A stretch of DNA of 64,000 bases, taken from assembly GCA_037577475.1 (NCBI GenBank), contig JBAGJB010000197.1, forward strand, positions 62,001-126,000, given 5' to 3'. This DNA is from Chaunax sp. Z400 (taxonomy: Eukaryota; Chordata; Actinopteri; Lophiiformes; Chaunacidae). Under the pieces are notes generated by a model. It searched no databases. It was given only the letters and a program-made list of their open reading frames with translations, and had not been told where the DNA came from. Both the position numbers and the translations under genes were made by a program. Positions 57,802 through 64,000 of the stretch are shown piece by piece (position 1 is the stretch's first letter; every line of letters starts with the position of its first letter).

Positions 57802-60800
57802 ACCTATAGGCTCAATAACAACACAAACCTATAGGCTCAATTTCACCACACACAAACCTATATGCTCAATAACACCACAAACCTATAGGCTCATGATAAC
57901 AACAACACAAACCTATAGGCTCAATAGAACAACAACACAAACCTATAGGCTGAATATATCAACACACACCTATATTCTCAATAGAACAACAACACAAACC
58001 TATAGGCTCAATATAACAACAACACAAACCTATAGGGTCATTACGACAACAACACAAACCTATAGGCTCAATATAACAACAACACAAACCGATAAGCTCA
58101 TTATAACAACAACACAAACCTATAGGCTCAATAGAACAACAGCACAAACCTATAGGCTCATTATAACAACAACACAAACCTATAGGCTCAGTGTAACAAC
58201 AACATAAACCTATAGACTCATTATAACAACAACACAAACCTATAGGCTCATTATAACAACAAGACAAACCTATAGGCTCAATGTCACCACACACAAACCT
58301 ATAGGCTCATTATAACAACAACACAAACCTATAGGCTCAATAGAACAACAGCACAAACCTATAGGCTCATTATAACAACAACACAAACCTATAGGCTCAG
58401 TGTAACAACAACATAAACCTATAGACTCATTATAACAACAACACAAACCTATAGGCTCATTATAACAACAAGACAAACCTATAGGCTCAATGTCACCACA
58501 CACAAACCTATAGGCTCAATATAACAACAACACAAACCTATAGGCTCAAAAACAACACAAACCTATAGGCTCATTATAACAACAACACAAACCTATAGGC
58601 TCAATATAACAACAACACAAACCTAGAGGATCATTATAACAACAACATAAACCTATAGGGTCATTATAACAACAACGCAAAACTATGGGCTCAATGTAAC
58701 AACAACACAAACCTATAGGCTCAATATAGCAACACAAACCTATATTCTCATTATAACAACAACACAAACCTATATTCTCATTATAACAACAACACAAACC
58801 TATAGGCTCATTATAACAACAAGACAAACCTATAGGCTCAATGTCACCACACACAAACCTATAGGCTCAATAACAACACAAACCTATAGGCCCATTATAA
58901 CAACAACACAAACCTATAGACTCAATATAAAAACAACAAAAACCTATAGGATCAATACAACAACACCACAAACCTATAGGACCAATAGAACAACAACACA
59001 AACCTATAGGATCAATAGAACACAAACCTATAGGCTCAATATAGCAACACAAACCTATATTCTCATTATAACAACAACACAAACCTATAGGCTCAATAAC
59101 AACACAAACCTATAGGCTCAATGTCACCACACACAAACCTATATGCTCAATAACAACACAAACCTATAGGCTCATGATAACAACAACACAAACCTATAGG
59201 CTCAATAGAACAACAACACAAACCTATAGGCTCATTATAACAACAACACAAACCTATAGGATCAATAGAACAACACAAACCTATAGGATCAATAGAACAA
59301 CACAAACCTATCGGCTCAATATGACAACAACACAAACCTATAGGCTCAGTGTAACAACAACACAAACCTATAGACTCATTATAACAACAACACAAACCTA
59401 TAGGCTCATTATAACAACAAGACAAACCTATAGGCTCAATGTCACCACACACAAACCTATAGGCTCAATATAACAACAACACAAACCTATAGGCTCAATA
59501 ACAACACAAACCTATAGGCTCATTATAACAACAACACAAACCTATAGGCTCAATCGAACAACAACACAAACCTATAGCCTCAATAACAACACAAACCTAT
59601 AGGCCCATTATAACAACAACACAAACCTATAGACTCAATATAAAAACAACAAAAACCTATAGGATCAATACAACAACACCACAAACCTATAGGACCAATA
59701 GAACAACAACACAAACCTATAGGATCAATAGAACACAAACCTATAGGCTCAATATAGCAACACAAACCTATATTCTCATTATAACAACAACACAAACCTA
59801 TAGGCTCAATAACAACACAAACCTATAGGCTCAATGTCACCACACACAAACCTATATGCTCAATAACACCACAAACCTATAGGCTCATGATAACAACAAC
59901 ACAAACCTATAGGCTCAATAGAACAACAACACAAACCTATAGGCTGAATATATCAACACACACCTATATTCTCAATAGAACAACAACACAAACCTATAGG
60001 CTCAATATAACAACAACACAAACCTATAGGGTCATTATGACAACAACACAAACCTATAGGCTCAATATAACAACAACACAAACCGATAAGCTCATTATAA
60101 CAACAACACAAACCTATAGGCTCAATAGAACAACAGCACAAACCTATAGGCTCATTATAACAACAACACAAACCTATAGGCTCAGTGTAACAACAACATA
60201 AACCTATAGACTCATTATAACAACAACACAAACCTATAGGCTCATTATAACAACAAGACAAACCTATAGGCTCAATGTCACCACACACAAACCTATAGGC
60301 TCATTATAACAACAACACAAACCTATAGGCTCAATAGAACAACAGCACAAACCTATAGGCTCATTATAACAACAACACAAACCTATAGGCTCAGTGTAAC
60401 AACAACATAAACCTATAGACTCATTATAACAACAACACAAACCTATAGGCTCATTATAACAACAAGACAAACCTATAGGCTCAATGTCACCACACACAAA
60501 CCTATAGGCTCAATATAACAACAACACAAACCTATAGGCTCATTATAACAACAACACAAACCTATAGGCTCATTATAACAACAAGACAAACCTATAGGCT
60601 CAATGTCACCACACACAAACCTATAGGCTCAATATAACAACAACACAAACCTATAGGCTCAATAACAACACAAACCTATAGGCTCATTATAACAACAACA
60701 CAAACCTATAGGCTCAATCGAACAACAACACAAACCTATAGCCTCAATAACAACACAAACCTATAGGCCCATTATAACAACAACACAAACCTATAGACTC

Positions 60801-63800
60801 AATATAAAAACAACAAAAACCTATAGGATCAATACAACAACACCACAAACCTATAGGACCAATAGAACAACAACACAAACCTATAGGATCAATAGAACAC
60901 AAACCTATAGGCTCAATATAGCAACACAAACCTATATTCTCATTATAACAACAACACAAACCTATAGGCTCAATAACAACACAAACCTATAGGCTCAATG
61001 TCACCACACACAAACCTATATGCTCAATAACACCACAAACCTATAGGCTCATGATAACAACAACACAAACCTATAGGCTCAATAGAACAACAACACAAAC
61101 CTATAGGCTGAATATATCAACACACACCTATATTCTCAATAGAACAACAACACAAACCTATATTCTCAATAGAACAACAACACAAACCTATAGGCTCAAT
61201 ATAACAACAACACAAACCTATAGGGTCATTATGACAACAACACAAACCTATAGGCTCAATATAACAACAACACAAACCGATAAGCTCATTATAACAACAA
61301 CACAAACCTATAGGCTCAATAGAACAACAGCACAAACCTATAGGCTCATTATAACAACAACACAAACCTATAGGCTCAGTGTAACAACAACATAAACCTA
61401 TAGACTCATTATAACAACAACACAAACCTATAGGCTCATTATAACAACAAGACAAACCTATAGGCTCAATGTCACCGCACACAAACCTATAGGCTCATTA
61501 TAACAACAACACAAACCTATAGGCTCAATAGAACAACAGCACAAACCTATAGGCTCATTATAACAACAACACAAACCTATAGGCTCAGTGTAACAACAAC
61601 ATAAACCTATAGACTCATTATAACAACAACACAAACCTATAGGCTCATTATAACAACAAGACAAACCTATAGGCTCAATGTCACCACACACAAACCTATA
61701 GGCTCAATATAACAACAACACAAACCTATAGGCTCAAAAACAACACAAACCTATAGGCTCATTATAACAACAACACAAACCTATAGGCTCAATATAACAA
61801 CAACACAAACCTAGAGGATCATTATAACAACAACATAAACCTATAGGGTCATTATAACAACAACGCAAAACTATGGGCTCAATGTAACAACAACACAAAC
61901 CTATAGGCTCAATATAGCAACACAAACCTATATTCTCATTATAACAACAACACAAACCTATATTCTCATTATAACAACAACACAAACCTATAGGCTCATT
62001 ATAACAACAAGACAAACCTATAGGCTCAATGTCACCACACACAAACCTATAGGATCAATAACAACACAAACCTATAGGCCCATTATAACAACAACACAAA
62101 CCTATAGACTCAATATAAAAACAACAAAAACCTATAGGATCAATACAACAACACCACAAACCTATAGGACCAATAGAACAACAACACAAACCTATAGGAT
62201 CAATAGAACACAAACCTATAGGCTCAATATAGCAACACAAACCTATATTCTCATTATAACAACAACACAAACCTATAGGCTCAATAACAACACAAACCTA
62301 TAGGCTCAATGTCACCACACACAAACCTATATGCTCAATAACAACACAAACCTATAGGCTCATGATAACAACAACACAAACCTATAGGCTCAATAGAACA
62401 ACAACACAAACCTATAGGCTCATTATAACAACAACACAAACCTATAGGATCAATAGAACAACACAAACCTGTAGGATCAATAGAACAACACAAACCTATC
62501 GGCTCAATATGACAACAACACAAACCTATAGGGTCATTATGACAACAACACAAACCTATAGGCTCAATATAACAACAACACAAACCTATAGGCTCATTAT
62601 AACAACAACACAAACCTATAGGCTCAATGTAACCACACACAAACCTATAGACTCATTATAACAACAACACAAACCTATAGGATCAATAGAACAACAACAC
62701 AAACCTATAGGCTCAATATAACAACAGCACAAACCTATAGGATCGTTATAACAACAACACAAACCTATAGACTCATTATAACAACAACACAAACCTATAG
62801 GGTCAATATAGCAACACAAACCTATAGAGTCATTATAACAACAACACAAACCTATAGGCTAAATAACAACACAAACCTATAGGCTCATTATAACAACAAC
62901 ACAAACCTATAGGATCAATAGAACAACAACACAAACCTATAGACTCAATAGAACAACAACACAAACCTATAGGCTCAATAACACAAACCTATAGGCTCAT
63001 TATAACAACAACACAAACCTATAGGCTCAATAGAACAACACAAACCTATAGCCTCAAGAACAACACAAACCTATAGCCTCAAGAACAACACAAACCTATA
63101 GACTCATTATAACAACAACACAAACCTATAGGCTCAGTGTAACAACAACATAAACCTATAGACTCATTATAACAACAACACAAACCTATAGGCTCATTAT
63201 AACAACAAGACAAACCTATAGGCTCAATGTCACCACACACAAACCTATAGGCTCAATATAACAACAACACAAACCTATAGGCTCAAAAACAACACAAACC
63301 TATAGGCTCATTATAACAACAACACAAACCTATAGGCTCAATAGAACAACAACACAAACCTAGAGGATCATTATAACAACAACATAAACCTATAGGGTCA
63401 TTATAACAACAACGCAAAACTATGGGCTCAATGTAACAACAACACAAACCTATAGGCTCAATATAGCAACACAAACCTATATTCTCATTATAACAACAAC
63501 ACAAACCTATATTCTCATTATAACAACAACACAAACCTATAGGCTCATTATAACAACAAGACAAACCTATAGGCTCAATGTCACCACACACAAACCTATA
63601 GGATCAATAACAACACAAACCTATAGGCCCATTATAACAACAACACAAACCTATAGACTCAATATAAAAACAACAAAAACCTATAGGATCAATACAACAA
63701 CACCACAAACCTATAGGACCAATAGAACAACAACACAAACCTATAGGATCAATAGAACACAAACCTATAGGCTCAATATAGCAACACAAACCTATATTCT

Positions 63801-64000
63801 CATTATAACAACAACACAAACCTATAGGCTCAATAACAACACAAACCTATAGGCTCAATGTCACCACACACAAACCTATATGCTCAATAACAACACAAAC
63901 CTATAGGCTCATGATAACAACAACACAAACCTATAGGCTCAATAGAACAACAACACAAACCTATAGGCTCATTATAACAACAACACAAACCTATAGGATC
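57586..64000. repeat. M-anchored units of 0.7-1.55 kb at the right edge
   Basis: M cassettes lie at 57,586, 58,867, 59,580, 60,744, 62,055 and 63,604, giving intervals of 1,281, 713, 1,164, 1,311 and 1,549 bp. The sequence between them pairs up at several offsets: 57,893 with 59,887 (+1,994), 59,887 with 61,051 (+1,164), 58,546 with 61,734 (+3,188), and 61,734 with 63,283 (+1,549). A doubled CCTATATTCTC unit appears at 58,745-58,790, 61,928-61,975 and 63,480-63,530, and a doubled CTATATTCTCAATAG unit at 61,130-61,170. About 62,335-63,060 is an A-like segment. The window ends inside the array. Confidence 0.83.

Larger units (their letters stand above)
1..64000. repeat. Satellite array of a ~30-bp unit, spanning the whole window
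   Basis: Every part of the window is a direct repeat of one unit. Unit positions 1-8 are the box CCTATAGG, which is its own reverse complement. Positions 9-18 vary, with CTCATTATAA commonest and CTCAATATAA, ATCAATAGAA, CTCAGTGTAA, GTCAATATAG and others recurring. Positions 19-30 are a CAA-rich tail ending ACACAAA. The commonest unit is 14 A, 8 C, 6 T and 2 G, so the + strand is A/C-rich and very G-poor, with about 33% G+C. Unit lengths fall into discrete classes: 30 bp is commonest, then 25, 27, 29 and 22-24, and rarely 31 or 33. All units point the same way and I saw no inverted segment. No flanking unique DNA is visible, so both array ends lie outside the window. Very long satellite with nested higher-order repeats is typical of eukaryotic heterochromatin. 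Species and chromosomal position cannot be read from it. Confidence 0.98.

Noticed and set aside
1..64000. Many open frames of 60-264 codons on both strands as genes for Cys-rich or Thr-rich repeat proteins
   Set aside because: They are produced by a repeat unit divisible by three. Minus-strand frames start at TTG and the usual minus-strand ATG reaches a stop after three codons. Units of 22, 23, 25 and 29 bp break frame without any sign of selection, and both strands are open together.
1..64000. CRISPR array (short conserved box with varying segments between)
   Set aside because: The segments between boxes are not unique. They are a limited set of related variants that recur in the same order many times, the constant part is only about 12 bp, and no cas genes are present.
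1..64000. Telomeric or telomere-like repeat (CCTA-containing strand)
   Set aside because: The unit is about 30 bp with CCTATAGG. There is no run of TTAGGG, TTTAGGG or another short telomere motif, and units vary too much.
1..64000. TATAA and TATAG strings as promoters or TATA boxes
   Set aside because: They occur in nearly every unit as part of the repeat consensus, with no associated gene or other promoter element.
1..64000. CCTATAGG palindrome as a hairpin, terminator or cruciform
   Set aside because: The palindrome is 8 bp with no loop, and the flanking CAA-rich sequence cannot extend a stem. No T-run follows. It may bind a protein but is unlikely to form a stable hairpin.
1..64000. Centromere identity with a CENP-B-like box
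   Set aside because: No sequence resembling the mammalian CENP-B box was seen. Higher-order structure alone does not prove centromere function, so only a possible box-binding protein is raised.
1..64000. Species assignment
   Set aside because: I do not recognise the unit as a named satellite, and nothing else in the window carries taxonomic information beyond a likely eukaryotic origin.

Overview
The window is a single, uninterrupted satellite DNA array from end to end. It consists of head-to-tail copies, all in one orientation, of a unit of about 30 bp. The unit has three parts: a CCTATAGG box, a variable ~10-bp segment (most often CTCATTATAA), and a CAA-rich tail ending in ACACAAA. Mean spacing is about 28-29 bp, so the window holds roughly 2,200 units (my estimate, not a count). 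I found no gene, RNA gene, transposon, CRISPR array or unique sequence longer than a few bases. The open reading frames on both strands follow from the 30-bp and 27-bp unit lengths being multiples of three; I do not call any of them as genes. Dozens of kilobases of satellite with nested higher-order repeats point to a eukaryotic nuclear genome assembled from long reads. The sequence does not tell me the species or whether the locus is centromeric, subtelomeric or interstitial. Layout: 1-904 is mixed units. 905-3756 is a block repeated almost exactly 8,330 bp downstream. 3757-7632 holds a higher-order repeat of about 2.3 kb. 7633-9234 is the left part of a ~5.5-kb superunit and carries a 216-bp marker cassette (called M here). 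9235-14966 is dominated by an A-type higher-order repeat of 1,606-1,633 bp. 14967-22258 holds B-type repeats of about 1.46-1.49 kb inside a ~4.5-kb unit. 22259-27920 is a more diverged block with the longest open frames. 27921-31130 is a 1,715-bp tandem duplication. 31131-47260 holds three consecutive superunits starting at about 31,665, 37,229 and 43,793. 47261-53029 is a 3,040-bp A+B repeat present twice. 53030-57585 belongs to a ~9-kb segment that recopies 18.85-27.84 kb. 57586-64000 is a shorter-period array of M-anchored units. The informative part is the array's history. Copies hundreds to thousands of bases long can be paired by exact offsets (8,330; 24,152; 29,656; about 31,400; 4,549; 3,040; 2,318; 1,715; 1,606 bp) and by rare shared variants. 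Paired copies differ mostly by gain or loss of whole units. This fits repeated unequal exchange or gene conversion in register with the unit. I saw no sign of an encoded biochemical system.
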